Under the pieces are notes generated by a model. The model saw only the letters and a program-made list of their open reading frames with translations, ran no database searches and was not told the origin of the DNA. The position numbers and the translations under genes are program-made. Below, piece by piece: positions 1-10,833 of a DNA stretch of 64,000 bases (its first letter is position 1; each line of letters begins with the position of its first letter). The stretch is from Saccharopolyspora soli (GTDB lineage: Bacteria; Actinomycetota; Actinomycetes; Mycobacteriales; Pseudonocardiaceae): assembly GCF_022678645.1 (NCBI RefSeq), contig NZ_JALBWV010000016.1, forward strand, positions 87,915-151,914, read 5' to 3'.

Positions 1-5
1 GCTAC

Positions 6-17
6 GCACTCACGACC
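6..17. terminator. Half of a GTCGTGAGTG-type terminator
   Basis: GCACTCACGACC at the window edge is identical to one arm of the complete hairpin at 23569-23616. It follows the stop of the minus-strand amidase gene. The other arm lies outside the window, so this is inferred from the repeated motif only. Confidence 0.4.
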
Positions 18-22
18 CGTCG

Positions 23-1057
23 TCACGGTTGGGCGTCGCGTTGCAGCGTGGTGGCTCGGGACCGGATCGCGCTGAGCTGGTCGTAGCCGCGTTGACCTGG
101 GCAGGCGGTCTTGCTGACGTCCCGGTGGCCGAAGATCGTCGGCAGCTTGACCTCGGTGCCGGGCGGGAAGTTGGCGTTGTCCGCTGGCTCGGCGATCAGC
201 GTGGTGCGCCCGTCCGCCGACACGTCCGCGGTGTCCAGCTTCCACGCGCTGATCTTCGCCACCGACTCGACGGTGCTCTTGGACGGCGCGACGCCGTCGT
301 AGTTGCCCAACATCGCCACCCCGAAGGTGTTGCGGTTGAAGCCCCGCGCGTGGCCGCCGATGACATCGTCGTCCAGCCCGCCAGCGCGCCCCTCGAAAAT
401 CGTGCCGCACTTGTCGACCAACGCGTGGTAACCGATGTCGCCCCACTTCAGCTCGACGGCGTGGTAGTGGTAGATCGCCCGCACGATGCCAGCCGACTGG
501 TCGCAGCTGTAGTCGTTGGACTCGGCGGTGTGGTGCACCGTGACGGCCTTGGTCTCGGTGCGCTCCGGTGGCCAGGTCATCAGCTTCTCGTCGGCGGCCC
601 ACTGCGCGCGGCTGACGATCGGCGGCTGACCGGCGATCCGCGACTGGGGCACCGCGCTCGGCCCGTCGCCGGGGTTGATCGCGACGAGCTCCAGCTCACC
701 GGTCACGTCCGAGCTGCCCCTGGTAGCGCGCACCTGGGCATCGCTGGTGCGGCCGGTCCACAGGGGCTCGCTGGCCTGCGTCGCGTCGATCGGTTCCAGC
801 GGCGTCCACTGGCCCCATCCGGCGGCGTTTCGGGTCCGCACCTCGATGTGTTCCGGAGCGGCCCCGTGCCAGGTGAGACCGACGAGGTCAAAAGGGGTGT
901 CGGCATGCACTTCGCGCGTTGCTGCGGAGCGGTCCAGCGGCGCGTCGCGCAACGCGATGTGCGTGCTGGTGGTCTCAGGGACGGATGTCGCGTTGGCAGT
1001 GGACGGCACGGTGGCGGCCAGCAACAGGGCGATCGGGAAACCCAGCCGGAGACGCAT
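23..1057 (-). CDS. Secreted N-acetylmuramoyl-L-alanine amidase (PGRP fold)
   Basis: Predicted to cleave the amide bond between N-acetylmuramic acid and the stem peptide of peptidoglycan outside the cell. The chosen ATG at 1057 gives a clean Sec signal peptide (basic MRLRLG, hydrophobic core, ANA cleavage site); a longer in-frame start at 1108 would put 17 non-signal residues in front. The C-terminal half is a PGRP/amidase_2 domain. Zinc ligands are visible as the second His of VTVHHTA, the His of FGHRDV and the Cys of TACPG, and the WGDIGYH segment carries the usual catalytic Tyr. The N-terminal 120 residues resemble the non-catalytic region of actinobacterial PGRP proteins. Family assignment is firm; the physiological role (turnover or remodelling) is inferred. 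Confidence 0.88.
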   Translation of the reverse strand: MRLRLGFPIALLLAATVPSTANATSVPETTSTHIALRDAPLDRSAATREVHADTPFDLVGLTWHGAAPEHIEVRTRNAAGWGQWTPLEPIDATQASEPLWTGRTSDAQVRATRGSSDVTGELELVAINPGDGPSAVPQSRIAGQPPIVSRAQWAADEKLMTWPPERTETKAVTVHHTAESNDYSCDQSAGIVRAIYHYHAVELKWGDIGYHALVDKCGTIFEGRAGGLDDDVIGGHARGFNRNTFGVAMLGNYDGVAPSKSTVESVAKISAWKLDTADVSADGRTTLIAEPADNANFPPGTEVKLPTIFGHRDVSKTACPGQRGYDQLSAIRSRATTLQRDAQP

Positions 1058-1225
1058 TGGCGATACCTCGCTTCCGCGCGGCGGCGCCGATCCAAAATGG
1101 ACCAACACCTGGTTCGGGGAAACCTACGAGAGGCGAGTATGCGGCGGGCCCGGATCATCCGCTGGTCAACTGCGCTGGACGAGTGACCGCAGTGCCTGTC
1201 CGCTGTGGACGATCGGCGGGGCCGG

Positions 1226-2497
1226 TCAGCGGAAGTCGGCCGACGAGACCTGCGCGGGCTCCGCAGCGCCGTGGCCGCGGGGCGGGAAGCGGTAGTAGGC
1301 GATGGCCGCGGCGACCAGGAAGCCGATGCCGATCAGCGTGTAGGCGTTGCCGACGACCTGCTGCGAGAACGTCCAGTCCAGCTCGCGGTCGTCGGTGTTC
1401 GGCAGGTACCACTGCGGTCCGACGAGCACCGTCACCGCGCACAACCCCACGGTCAACAACACGCCGTACCAACGATGCCGCAACGACATGGCGAACAGCA
1501 GCGCCAGCGTCGGCGCGGCCCACACCCAGTGGTGCGACCACGAGATCGGCGAGACGAGCAGCACCAGCACGGCGTTGAGCATCAACGCCAGCGGCACGTT
1601 GGCCACTCCCAGCGCATACCGCATGCCGAACACCGCCAGCACGAGCAGCAGCACCGAGCCGGTCAGCCACAGCGAGTTCAGCGCGAGACCGGTCAGCTCC
1701 TGCTTCGCCAGCAAGCTCCGCAACGTGAGGTTGCCCGCGTAGACGGTGCCGAAGGAGTCCCCAGTGGACAGCATCTTGTCCAGCCACCAGTCCGCCGAGT
1801 CCTTCGGCGCGGCGAGCAATCCGATCAGCACCGTGGCGGCGAAGGTCGCACCGCTGACGGCCATCGCCCGGAAGTCCCGGCGCAGCAGGAACAGCAGCAA
1901 GAACCCCAGCGGGGTCAGCTTGATCGCCGCCGCGATGCCCACCAGCAGCCCGCGTGGCCACCTGGTGCGCGGCAGCAGGCAGTCGGCCGCGACCAGCGCC
2001 ATCAGCACCAGGTTGATCTGCCCGTAGTTGATCGTCTCCCGAGCCGGTTCGATCACCGTCAGCCACGGCATCAGCAGCGCGGTGGCCACCGCCACCTGCC
2101 CGGCGCGGGGCGCGAGGTAGCTCGACGAGCGGGCCAACGAATAGGCCGTGACCAGGATCGAGACGTGCGAGAGGACGGCCACCAGCACCACCGCACCGTC
2201 GGCCGACAGCCAGGTCAGCGGGACGAACAGCAGTGCCGCGAAGGGCGGGTAGATGAACGGCAGGGTGCCGCTGTCCGGCGTCTCCGGGGTCAGGTCGTCG
2301 CCGTACACCTGGTAACCGTTCAGCCACGCGCGGGCACCAAGCCGGTAAATCTCGGTGTCCAGGTAGCCGCGGGTGTCGATCCAGTGCACGAACCAGATCG
2401 CGAGGATCTCGATGATGATCGCCGCTACCAGCAGGTATCGCCCATCACGCGCGCGTGCCAACCCGTTGCTCACCACCTGAGAATCCGGCGCCCGCAC
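1226..2497 (-). CDS. GT87 polyprenyl-phosphomannose-dependent mannosyltransferase-like membrane protein
   Basis: A polytopic membrane protein of 423 residues with many hydrophobic segments. Near residues 45-65 it has an acidic-Tyr-Arg loop (TEIYRLGARAWLNG) followed by FIYPPFAALL around residue 81. Both are hallmarks of the GT87/DUF2029 GT-C family, which includes the PIM mannosyltransferase PimE. Members use polyprenyl-phosphate mannose on the outer membrane face to extend PIMs or related glycolipids. Acceptor and linkage cannot be read from sequence. The GTG at 2497 is the longest start and has no good SD; GTG codons at 2476 or 2473 are alternatives. It runs divergently from glf. Confidence 0.8.
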   Translation of the reverse strand: MRAPDSQVVSNGLARARDGRYLLVAAIIIEILAIWFVHWIDTRGYLDTEIYRLGARAWLNGYQVYGDDLTPETPDSGTLPFIYPPFAALLFVPLTWLSADGAVVLVAVLSHVSILVTAYSLARSSSYLAPRAGQVAVATALLMPWLTVIEPARETINYGQINLVLMALVAADCLLPRTRWPRGLLVGIAAAIKLTPLGFLLLFLLRRDFRAMAVSGATFAATVLIGLLAAPKDSADWWLDKMLSTGDSFGTVYAGNLTLRSLLAKQELTGLALNSLWLTGSVLLLVLAVFGMRYALGVANVPLALMLNAVLVLLVSPISWSHHWVWAAPTLALLFAMSLRHRWYGVLLTVGLCAVTVLVGPQWYLPNTDDRELDWTFSQQVVGNAYTLIGIGFLVAAAIAYYRFPPRGHGAAEPAQVSSADFR

Positions 2498-2718
2498 TCC
2501 GGCCGAACACCGGCACGCGGCGCGAGTGGGGCGCGTCGACGCCGGGGGCGATGCTACCGAAACACGACTCGCCAGACGGGTCGCTCGATGGGTAATAACA
2601 ATGGTGAATAGCTGCGAACGGTACTCGCTGGGTAACCCGATGTGGCGAGAAATGCCTGATCAAAGGCGGGAAAGGGGCCTACTGAGGCGATATCGACACT
2701 CCTCGTAGCGATGCGTAG

Positions 2719-3963
<1,245 letters not shown>

Positions 3964-3964
3964 C

Positions 3965-5926
3965 GTGACCGACCGGATCCCCCGAGAGGACCGCTCCGCC
4001 GCCGCGGGCGAGAGCAAGCTCAGCGACGTGACCTCGATGCGCTCCGGGACCGCCGACGCGGCGCCCGAACAGGTGCTGCAGCGCGTCGTCTTCCCACGCG
4101 GTGAGGACCCGCTGGACGTGCGCGCGCTGTACATCGACGAGCCCTCGGCGCTGAACAGCTCCGCGACTGTCGTGTCCCGGCGCCGTCTTGCGGTGCCCGC
4201 GCACAGCAAGATCTCGCTCGCGTCCTACTTCAACGCCTTCCCGGCCAGCTACTGGAAGCGTTGGACCAAGGTCGACGAGGTCGTGCTGCGGCTGAAGGTC
4301 AAGGGGGCCGGTCGGCTCGACGTCTACCGCTCGAAGGCCAACGGCGACAGCGTCCACCTGCAGGGCACCCCGGTGGACAGCGCGGACTGGACGTCGCTGG
4401 AGTTCCGAGTGGCGCTGACGCCGTTCGAGGACGGCGGCTGGATCTGGTTCGACCTGTTCACCAACGACGTCGCGCTGGAGATCGACGAGGCGGCCTGGAC
4501 CACCGACTTGCCGCTGCCCAAGCAGAAGGTGCTGGTCGGCACCACCACGATCCGGCCAGCGGACTGCGTGCTCGCGCTGCAGACGCTGGGCGAGGACCCG
4601 CAGGTGATGGACGTCGTGGAGCGGGTCGTGGTGGCCGACCAGGGCCCGCAGAAGATCCGCGACACCGAGGGCTTCGACGAGGCCGCCCGGCGGATCGGCG
4701 ACAAGCTGCACGTGATCGAGCAGGACAACCTCGGCGGTTCCGGCGGCTTCACCAGGGTGATGTACGAGGGCGTCTACAACTCGGACGCCGCGCAGGTCAT
4801 GGTCATCGACGACGACATCGCGCTGGAGCCGGACGGCGTGCTGCGGGCGAACGCGTTCGCCCGCGCGGCCACCCACCCGGTGATCGTCGGCGGCCAGATG
4901 CTCAACCTGCAGGCCCGCTCGCGGCTGCACACCATGGGTGAGGTGGTCGACCTCGTGCAGGGCATCTGGCGGGCCGCGCCGGGCGCGGTCACCGACCACG
5001 ACTTCGCGCGGAAACCGCTGCGCAAGTCCACCAAGCTGCACCAGCGCGTCCACTCCACCTACAACGGCTGGTGGATGTGCCTGTTCCCGCGCGAGGTCAT
5101 CGAGCGCACCGGGCTGCCGCTGCCGCTGTTCATCAAGCACGACGACTCGGAGTACTCGCTGCGTGCGGGCGGCCACGGGTTCCCGACGGTGACGCTGCCG
5201 GGCGCGGCGATCTGGCACATGCCGTGGACCGACAAGAACGACGCCACCGACTGGACCGCGTACTTCCACACCCGCAACCGGCTGATCCTGGCCGCGCTGC
5301 ACAGCCCGGAGGAAGTCAAGACCAACATCATCAAGCAGGGCCTCAAGCTCACCCTCCGGCACCTGCTGTCGATGGAGTACTCGACGGTCGCGGTGCAGCA
5401 GAAGGCGATCGAGGACTTCATGGCGGGCCCGGACGGCCTGTTCGACAGCCTGCGGACAGCGCTGCCGGACGTGCGCGAGCTGCGCAAGGACTACGCCGAC
5501 GCCAAGACGCTGCCGTCGGCCCGCGAGTTCCCGCCGCCGTCGGCGGACCCGATCATGGCCGAGGGCCTGCTCAAGCCGCCGGTGAATCCGGCGGTGATCG
5601 CGGCGCGCGCGTCGAAGGCGCTGCTGCACAACCTCAAGGAGCCGTCGAAGACGGCCACGGACCGCCCGCAGCTGAACGTACCGGCCGCCAGTGCCCGGTG
5701 GTTCCTGCTGGGCAACCTGGACAGCGCGACCGTGTCGAACGCCGACGGCAGCGGGGTGGCATTCCGCCGCCGCGACCCGGAGGAGTTCCGGCGGCTCGGC
5801 ATGCGCGCGCTTGCGAACTACAAGCGGTTGGGCCAGGAATGGGCCCGGCTGCGGGCCGCCTACCGCACGGCGTTGCCCGAGCTGACCAGCGCGGAGACCT
5901 GGAAGCAGGTCTTCGACCAGAAGTGA
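3965..5926 (+). CDS. glfT2: Galactofuranosyltransferase GlfT2 (galactan polymerase)
   Basis: Processive GT2-family enzyme that adds alternating beta-1,5 and beta-1,6 galactofuranose units to the lipid-linked galactan primer on the cytoplasmic face. Its 653 residues fit the family (about 640). An N-terminal beta-rich domain is followed by the GT-A core. The metal-binding DDD triplet (VIDDDIALEPDG) lies near residues 282-284, KHDDSEYSLRAGGHG near 392, and IWHMPW near 416 carries the His expected to bind metal. The GTG start at 3965 directly follows glf. The donor is UDP-Galf made by glf. Assignment rests on these motifs and on the operon. Confidence 0.95.
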   Translation: MTDRIPREDRSAAAGESKLSDVTSMRSGTADAAPEQVLQRVVFPRGEDPLDVRALYIDEPSALNSSATVVSRRRLAVPAHSKISLASYFNAFPASYWKRWTKVDEVVLRLKVKGAGRLDVYRSKANGDSVHLQGTPVDSADWTSLEFRVALTPFEDGGWIWFDLFTNDVALEIDEAAWTTDLPLPKQKVLVGTTTIRPADCVLALQTLGEDPQVMDVVERVVVADQGPQKIRDTEGFDEAARRIGDKLHVIEQDNLGGSGGFTRVMYEGVYNSDAAQVMVIDDDIALEPDGVLRANAFARAATHPVIVGGQMLNLQARSRLHTMGEVVDLVQGIWRAAPGAVTDHDFARKPLRKSTKLHQRVHSTYNGWWMCLFPREVIERTGLPLPLFIKHDDSEYSLRAGGHGFPTVTLPGAAIWHMPWTDKNDATDWTAYFHTRNRLILAALHSPEEVKTNIIKQGLKLTLRHLLSMEYSTVAVQQKAIEDFMAGPDGLFDSLRTALPDVRELRKDYADAKTLPSAREFPPPSADPIMAEGLLKPPVNPAVIAARASKALLHNLKEPSKTATDRPQLNVPAASARWFLLGNLDSATVSNADGSGVAFRRRDPEEFRRLGMRALANYKRLGQEWARLRAAYRTALPELTSAETWKQVFDQK

Positions 5927-5948
5927 CCCCGACTTTTCCGGAGACGAT

Positions 5949-6530
5949 GTGGCAGAGCTGACGACGGCGACCGCCCCCGAAGAACCGGTCGCCGCACACG
6001 CCGACGAAGCACCCGCGGCCGTCACCCCCGAGACCGTCGCACTGCGCAGGGTGCAGGGCGTGTTGGCAAAACCAGCAGTGGTCAAGACCGCGCAGGCGAT
6101 GTCGCTGTTCGGCGAGCACGCTGGCGGCTGGCTGGCCATCGGCGCGGTCGGCGCACTGGTGGACCGCAAGCGCCGCGGCGAGTGGCTCACCGCCGCCGCC
6201 GGGGTCGCCGTCGCGCACGGGGCCTCGATCGCGGTCAAGCGGGTGGTGCGTCGGCGTCGGCCGTCCGACCCGGATGTGCAGGTCCTGGTGGGCACGCCGA
6301 GCCAGTTGAGCTTCCCGTCCTCGCACGCGACGTCCACGACGGCCGCCGCGGTGCTCTACGGCGGGTTGGTGGGCAAGAAGCTGACCCCGGCGCTGGTACC
6401 GCCGATGATGGTCAGCCGACTTGTCCTGGGGGTTCATTATCCGAGCGATGTGGTCGCCGGCTCGGCGCTCGGCGGTGCCGTGGCGTGGGGCGTGCGGCGA
6501 TTCATGAGACGGCGGAGGAACCGTGCCTGA
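5949..6530 (+). CDS. PAP2-family phosphatase, probable decaprenylphosphoryl-5-phosphoribose phosphatase
   Basis: Expected to remove the 5-phosphate from decaprenyl-phosphoryl-5-phosphoribose to give DPR, the DprE1 substrate (role known for Rv3807c). The three acid-phosphatase motifs are present: a Lys-x6-Arg-Pro stretch at KRVVRRRRP, SFPSSHATS near residue 120, and SRLVLGVHYPSD near residue 157. Several hydrophobic helices predict a membrane protein. It starts (GTG, 5949) 22 nt after glfT2 and its 3' end overlaps the prenyltransferase gene by 8 nt, so the two DPR-forming steps are adjacent and probably co-translated. About 40 N-terminal residues are low-complexity and acidic. Confidence 0.88.
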   Translation: MAELTTATAPEEPVAAHADEAPAAVTPETVALRRVQGVLAKPAVVKTAQAMSLFGEHAGGWLAIGAVGALVDRKRRGEWLTAAAGVAVAHGASIAVKRVVRRRRPSDPDVQVLVGTPSQLSFPSSHATSTTAAAVLYGGLVGKKLTPALVPPMMVSRLVLGVHYPSDVVAGSALGGAVAWGVRRFMRRRRNRA

Positions 6531-7725
6531 CAACAAGCAACCCGAGGCCGACGTAGCTCCGGTCGAGGCCGATACGACGAGCAGCAACGGCGCCGGGGTC
6601 GGCGAAGCCGTGCTGACGGAGCCGGACGAGTCCCGCGCGAATGGCGCCAAGACCGACGCCGGTAAGTCCGGGGACGTCGTCGAGTCCGGCTCCGAGGATG
6701 CGACCAAGCAGGCGGAGGTCGAAGCGGACGCGGAAGGCACCATCGGTGCCGAGTTCGGCGACGAGGTGCTGGAGGCCGAGCCGAAGAAGTCCGACGACAT
6801 CAAGGACAAGTCCTCGGACGCCTACCACGCGAAGGTGACCGCGAAGGCGGGCACCACGGCGGGCCTGGTCACCGGCCTGGTCAAGGAGCTGCGCCCCAAG
6901 CAGTGGGTGAAGAACGTCCTGGTGCTGGCCGTGCCGTTCGCGGCGGGCGAGATCCTGGACCCGGTCGTGCTGGGGCACGCGGTCATCGCGTTCATCGTGT
7001 TCTCGATGGCCGCGTCCGGCATCTACTTCGTCAACGACGCCATCGATGTCGAGGCCGACCGGCAGCACCCGACGAAGCGCAACCGGCCGATCGCGGCGGG
7101 CCTGATCCCGGTGCCGATCGCGTACGCGGTGTGCGCCGTGCTGCTCGGCGGTTCGCTGCTGATCTCGGGTCTGACCAGCTTGCAGCTGCTCGTGGTGATG
7201 GCGGTCTACATCCTGGTGCAGCTGGGTTACTGCTTCGGCCTGAAGCACCAGCCGGTGATCGACCTGTGCATCGTGGCGTCCGGCTTCCTGCTGCGCGCCA
7301 TCGCCGGTGGTGCCGCCGCGAACCTGGTGATCACGCAGTGGTTCTACCTGATCGTGGCGTTCGGCTCGCTGTTCATGGTGGCGGGCAAGCGCTATGCCGA
7401 GGTGAAGCTGGCGATGGAGACCGGCGCGAAGATCCGCAAGTCGCTGAAGGCGTACTCGCCGTCCTACCTGCGGTTCGTGTGGGCCATCGCGGCGGCGATC
7501 ACGATCATGTGCTACGCCCTGTGGGCGTACGACATCCGGGAGTTCGAGCCGTCCCGCTGGGGCCTGATCTCGATCATCCCGATGGTCGTCGCGATCCTGC
7601 GGTACGCGGTGGACATCGACAAGGGAGTGGCGGGCGAACCCGAGGAAGTGGTCCTCAAGGACAAGGTCCTGATGGTCCTGGGCTTGATCCTCGCAGGCTG
7701 CCTGTTCCTGGCGTTCTACCTGTAA
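6523..7725 (+). CDS. ubiA: Decaprenyl-phosphate 5-phosphoribosyltransferase (UbiA superfamily)
   Basis: Transfers 5-phosphoribose from PRPP to decaprenyl phosphate, the first committed step to decaprenyl-phosphoryl-arabinose. The membrane core begins near residue 110 at LVKELRPKQWVKN, and the UbiA aspartate motif NDAIDVEADRQHPTKRNRPI lies around residue 168. RYAEVKLAMETG marks the second conserved loop. The protein is 400 residues against about 300 for Rv3806c: the first 100 residues are an acidic, Glu/Asp/Ser-rich, probably disordered tail not needed for the fold. GTG start at 6523, overlapping the phosphatase gene. The strong hairpin at 7736-7770 follows. Confidence 0.93.
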   Translation: MPDNKQPEADVAPVEADTTSSNGAGVGEAVLTEPDESRANGAKTDAGKSGDVVESGSEDATKQAEVEADAEGTIGAEFGDEVLEAEPKKSDDIKDKSSDAYHAKVTAKAGTTAGLVTGLVKELRPKQWVKNVLVLAVPFAAGEILDPVVLGHAVIAFIVFSMAASGIYFVNDAIDVEADRQHPTKRNRPIAAGLIPVPIAYAVCAVLLGGSLLISGLTSLQLLVVMAVYILVQLGYCFGLKHQPVIDLCIVASGFLLRAIAGGAAANLVITQWFYLIVAFGSLFMVAGKRYAEVKLAMETGAKIRKSLKAYSPSYLRFVWAIAAAITIMCYALWAYDIREFEPSRWGLISIIPMVVAILRYAVDIDKGVAGEPEEVVLKDKVLMVLGLILAGCLFLAFYL

Positions 7726-7735
7726 GACGACGCAC

Positions 7736-7770
7736 CAGCGCCCCCGACCGCATTCCGGTCGGGGGCGCTG
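7736..7770 (+). terminator. Intrinsic terminator after the galactan operon
   Basis: A perfect 15-bp stem (7736-7750 with 7756-7770) with a 5-nt CATTC loop begins 10 nt past the prenyltransferase stop. A T-containing tract (TCGTTGTTG) follows. It separates the glf operon from the PhoD gene. Confidence 0.85.
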
Positions 7771-7913
7771 TCGTTGTTGCTGGACTGGGCTTGAAAAAGG
7801 GACGTATTGCGCGCTGAGGTACAGGTTGTTCATTTCTTGATCACCGGGAAGGCAGCGGGTCTTCACCGTTCGGGGTAAGAGTTTGGACATTTCCCCGAAT
7901 TCTGGAGGTCGTT

Positions 7914-9488
7914 GTGCCTGAACCCACCACCGTCTCGCGGCGCAGCGTGCTGCTGGGCGGAACCCTGGTCGGTGCTGCCACACTGTCCACTGTGGCTTCT
8001 TTCCCCGCGGCGGCGCTGCCCGGAGCCGGTGCGGCCCGGCGCGGCGAGGTCTTCACCCTTGGCGTCGCATCCGGTGATCCCGCGCCCGACGGCGTCGTGC
8101 TGTGGACTCGGCTGGCGACGAATCCGCTGGCCGAGGACGGCATGGGGGGCATGCCGAACAAGGCCCTGCCGGTGCAGTGGGAGGTCGCCGAGGACGAGCA
8201 GTTCAAGCGCGTCGTGCGGCGCGGCGAGGCGCAGGCCGCGCCCGAGTTGGGCCACAGCGTGCACGTCGAGCTGGCCGGGCTGCGCCCGGACCGCGAGTAC
8301 TTCTACCGCTTCCACGCCGAGGGCTCGGTCTCGCCCACCGGCCGCACCCGCACCACCCCGTTGCCCGGCGCACTGACCAGCCTGTCGATGGCGTTCGCGT
8401 CCTGCGCGCAGTACGAGCACGGCTACTTCACCGCCTACCGGCACCTCGGCGAGGAGCACCCCGACCTGGTGCTGCACCTGGGCGACTACCAGTACGAGTA
8501 CCAGGCGGGCGATTACGTCGCGCCGGGTGGCAACCCGCGCGACCACGCCGGGCCGGAGACCGAGACGCTGGCCAACTACCGGCAGCGGCACGCCCAGTAC
8601 AAGTCCGACCCGGACCTGCAGTTCGCGCACTCGATGGCGCCATGGGTCGTGGTGTGGGACGACCACGAGGTGGACAACAACTGGGCCGACGAGATCTACG
8701 AGAAGCCGGAGATCCCGCAGCCGGACTTCCTGGCGCGCCGCAAGGCTGCTTTCCAGGCGTACTACGAGAACATGCCGTTGCGCCGCGCGCAGGTCCCGCA
8801 CGGCATCGACCTGCGGCTGTACCGCCGGGTCCAATGGGGACGGTTGGCGACCTTCCACATGCTCGACACCCGCCAGTACCGCGACGACCAGGTCGGCGGC
8901 GACAAGTTCCCGAACGACGACCCGGCCCGCCTCGACCCGAAGCGCAGCCTGACCGGTGCGGAGCAGGAACGCTGGTTGCTGCAGGGCCTGCGGAGCTCGA
9001 AGGCCACCTGGGACGTGCTCGGCCAGCAAGTCATGTTCGCCCCGATCGACTACGCCAACGGCGAGACCAAGGCGTACAACCCGGACGCCTGGGACGGCTA
9101 CGTCGGCTCCCGGCAGCGCGTCATCCAGGGCTGGGAGCAGGCGAAGGTCCGCAACCCCGTGGTGCTGACCGGTGACGTGCACAGCAACTGGGCCAACGAC
9201 ATCCACGACGGCGACGCGGTGGTGGGCACCGAGCTGACCACCACCTCGATCACCAGCGGCGGCGACGGCTCGGCGAACCTGACGGACAAGGAGAAGGCGT
9301 ACCTGGCGGAGAACCCGCACGTCCGGCTGTACAACAACCAGCGCGGCTACATCCGCACCAAGTTCACCGCGGGTGAGCTGCGCGCGGACTACCGGGTCGT
9401 CCCGTACGTCTCGAAGCCGGGAGCCCCGGTGGAAACCCTCGCCTCCTTCGTCGTCGAAGACGGCGAACCCGGTCTGCACGAAGCCTGA
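7914..9488 (+). CDS. phoD: PhoD-type alkaline phosphatase/phosphodiesterase, Tat-exported
   Basis: Secreted phosphatase of the PhoD family (Ca/Fe metalloenzymes that release phosphate from mono- or diesters). The N-terminus shows a Tat signal, SRRSVLLGG followed by a hydrophobic stretch and AAALPGAGAA. An N-terminal Fn3-like PhoD domain (LGVASGDPAPDGVVLWTRL) precedes the metallophosphatase domain. Metal-site motifs are LGDYQYEY, WDDHEVDNNW and TGDVHSNW. The GTG at 7914 has a good SD (GGAGG, 6 nt). Its 524 residues are the normal length. It stands as a single gene between two hairpins. No PhoB box was identified upstream, so phosphate control is only presumed. Confidence 0.92.
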   Translation: MPEPTTVSRRSVLLGGTLVGAATLSTVASFPAAALPGAGAARRGEVFTLGVASGDPAPDGVVLWTRLATNPLAEDGMGGMPNKALPVQWEVAEDEQFKRVVRRGEAQAAPELGHSVHVELAGLRPDREYFYRFHAEGSVSPTGRTRTTPLPGALTSLSMAFASCAQYEHGYFTAYRHLGEEHPDLVLHLGDYQYEYQAGDYVAPGGNPRDHAGPETETLANYRQRHAQYKSDPDLQFAHSMAPWVVVWDDHEVDNNWADEIYEKPEIPQPDFLARRKAAFQAYYENMPLRRAQVPHGIDLRLYRRVQWGRLATFHMLDTRQYRDDQVGGDKFPNDDPARLDPKRSLTGAEQERWLLQGLRSSKATWDVLGQQVMFAPIDYANGETKAYNPDAWDGYVGSRQRVIQGWEQAKVRNPVVLTGDVHSNWANDIHDGDAVVGTELTTTSITSGGDGSANLTDKEKAYLAENPHVRLYNNQRGYIRTKFTAGELRADYRVVPYVSKPGAPVETLASFVVEDGEPGLHEA

Positions 9489-9512
9489 CCCCGACCTTCC
9501 CGTCACCCGGGT

Positions 9513-9548
9513 GGGGCTGTGGCAATTTCTCGTGAAATTGCCACAGCT
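9513..9548. terminator. Bidirectional terminator between convergent genes
   Basis: GGCTGTGGCAATTTC and its complement GAAATTGCCACAGC flank a 4-nt TCGT loop, inside a looser outer repeat (TCACCCGGGTGG with CGCCTGGGTGA). It lies between the phoD stop and the stop of the minus-strand FAD oxidoreductase. Confidence 0.8.
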
Positions 9549-9564
9549 CCATCGCCTGGGTGAC

Positions 9565-10833
9565 TCAGTCGCCGTCGAGGCCGAGGTGGTGGATCACGTC
9601 GTGGGCCATCGCGATGGCGTAGGACTGGCCGCGGTCCTGCGGATAGATCTGGGACATCGTGGCCAGCGTGACGCCGGGCATCGAGGTGCGGTGGCCGGGG
9701 ATCAGGGCTCGGTACCGCGGGGTGACGATCGGCTGCGCGAAGCCCGCCTTGGAGAAGTGCCAGTCCCGGATCCAGGACCGGTCGAAGTCCGGGTTCAGCT
9801 TGCGCAGCCAGGGAATGTAGCGCTCCAGCAGTTCGGCGGGCTCGGTCGTGAACCGCCAGTCCTCGCGCGGCACGTAGTTGCCGACGTACACCACGTGCCG
9901 ACCGCCGTACTCGCTGTGGTCGACCATGTTGGTGTGCTCGACGACCGCCAGGAACGGGAACGCCGGATCGTTGATGTTCAGCCAGTAGTACGGGATGACG
10001 CTGCGGTCGCACTCCAGGATGAAGCACGTCGCCCCGAGGTACTGGTTGCGCCAGAGCACGTGATCGGCTTCGATCCCGGCCGCCTTCGCGAACACGGGCT
10101 GCGGCACCGTCACGATCAGCTGGTCGAACTCGTAGCTGCTGCCGTCCCCGGTGCCCACCAGCACGGTCGCGCCGGGCTGGCGGATCGTCGCCACCGGCTT
10201 GCTGAACTCGACCTTGCCGCCGCGCTCGGTCACCGCGTCCAGCAATGCCTGGTACACCTGGTCGAATCCGCCGTGCACGTAACCGAGTTCGAAGGTGCGG
10301 TAGTGGATCCGCGCCCACAGCCAGGCCATCGAGATCTGCTCCGCGTTGGCACCGAACTTCCCGGTCAGCAGCGGTTCCCAGATCGTCTCGGTGACCCGCG
10401 GCCCGGCCCACCGGCGCATCCAGTCCAGCGCTCGCACCGAGTTGAACCGCTGTCCATTCCGGACCGCCTTCAGCGCCGCCGCCGACGCCCCGAAGCGGAT
10501 CCGGTCCAGCAGCGAGAACTTCGGGAACCGCAGCATCTCCTGCGGGGTGCCGAAGTCGTGGAGCTGCCCGTCGACGTACACGCCGGTGCTGGGTCGGTGG
10601 AACCGCATCAGGTGCCCGAGTCCGAGCTCCTCGACCAGCTCGATCATCGCCCGGTCGGTCCGGAAGCTGTGGTGGTAGAAGCGCTCCAGCGGGGTGCCGC
10701 CCACCTCGATCGAAGCCGCCAGCCCGCCGAGTTCGGCGGATGCCTCCAGCACCGTCACGTCGTGCCCGGCCTTGACCGCGTCGAACGCCGCGGTCAACCC
10801 GGTCGCGCCAGCGCCGACGACGCCCAGTCTCAT
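9565..10833 (-). CDS. FAD-dependent oxidoreductase of the amine oxidase/protoporphyrinogen oxidase type
   Basis: A 422-residue flavoprotein. The N-terminus has a dinucleotide-binding GAGATGLTAAF (residues 7-17) and VLEASAELGGLAAS, typical of the NAD-binding-8/amine oxidase superfamily that also contains UDP-galactopyranose mutase. The ATG at 10833 overlaps the gtrA stop (ATGA), so it is the last gene of the emb-gtrB-gtrA operon. Substrate is unknown. Its place beside a polyprenyl-phosphate glycosyltransferase and a flippase suggests action on a lipid-linked sugar or on the polyprenol, which is inference. A longer in-frame start at 10926 is unlikely, as it adds 31 residues without a Rossmann fold. 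Confidence 0.8.
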   Translation of the reverse strand: MRLGVVGAGATGLTAAFDAVKAGHDVTVLEASAELGGLAASIEVGGTPLERFYHHSFRTDRAMIELVEELGLGHLMRFHRPSTGVYVDGQLHDFGTPQEMLRFPKFSLLDRIRFGASAAALKAVRNGQRFNSVRALDWMRRWAGPRVTETIWEPLLTGKFGANAEQISMAWLWARIHYRTFELGYVHGGFDQVYQALLDAVTERGGKVEFSKPVATIRQPGATVLVGTGDGSSYEFDQLIVTVPQPVFAKAAGIEADHVLWRNQYLGATCFILECDRSVIPYYWLNINDPAFPFLAVVEHTNMVDHSEYGGRHVVYVGNYVPREDWRFTTEPAELLERYIPWLRKLNPDFDRSWIRDWHFSKAGFAQPIVTPRYRALIPGHRTSMPGVTLATMSQIYPQDRGQSYAIAMAHDVIHHLGLDGD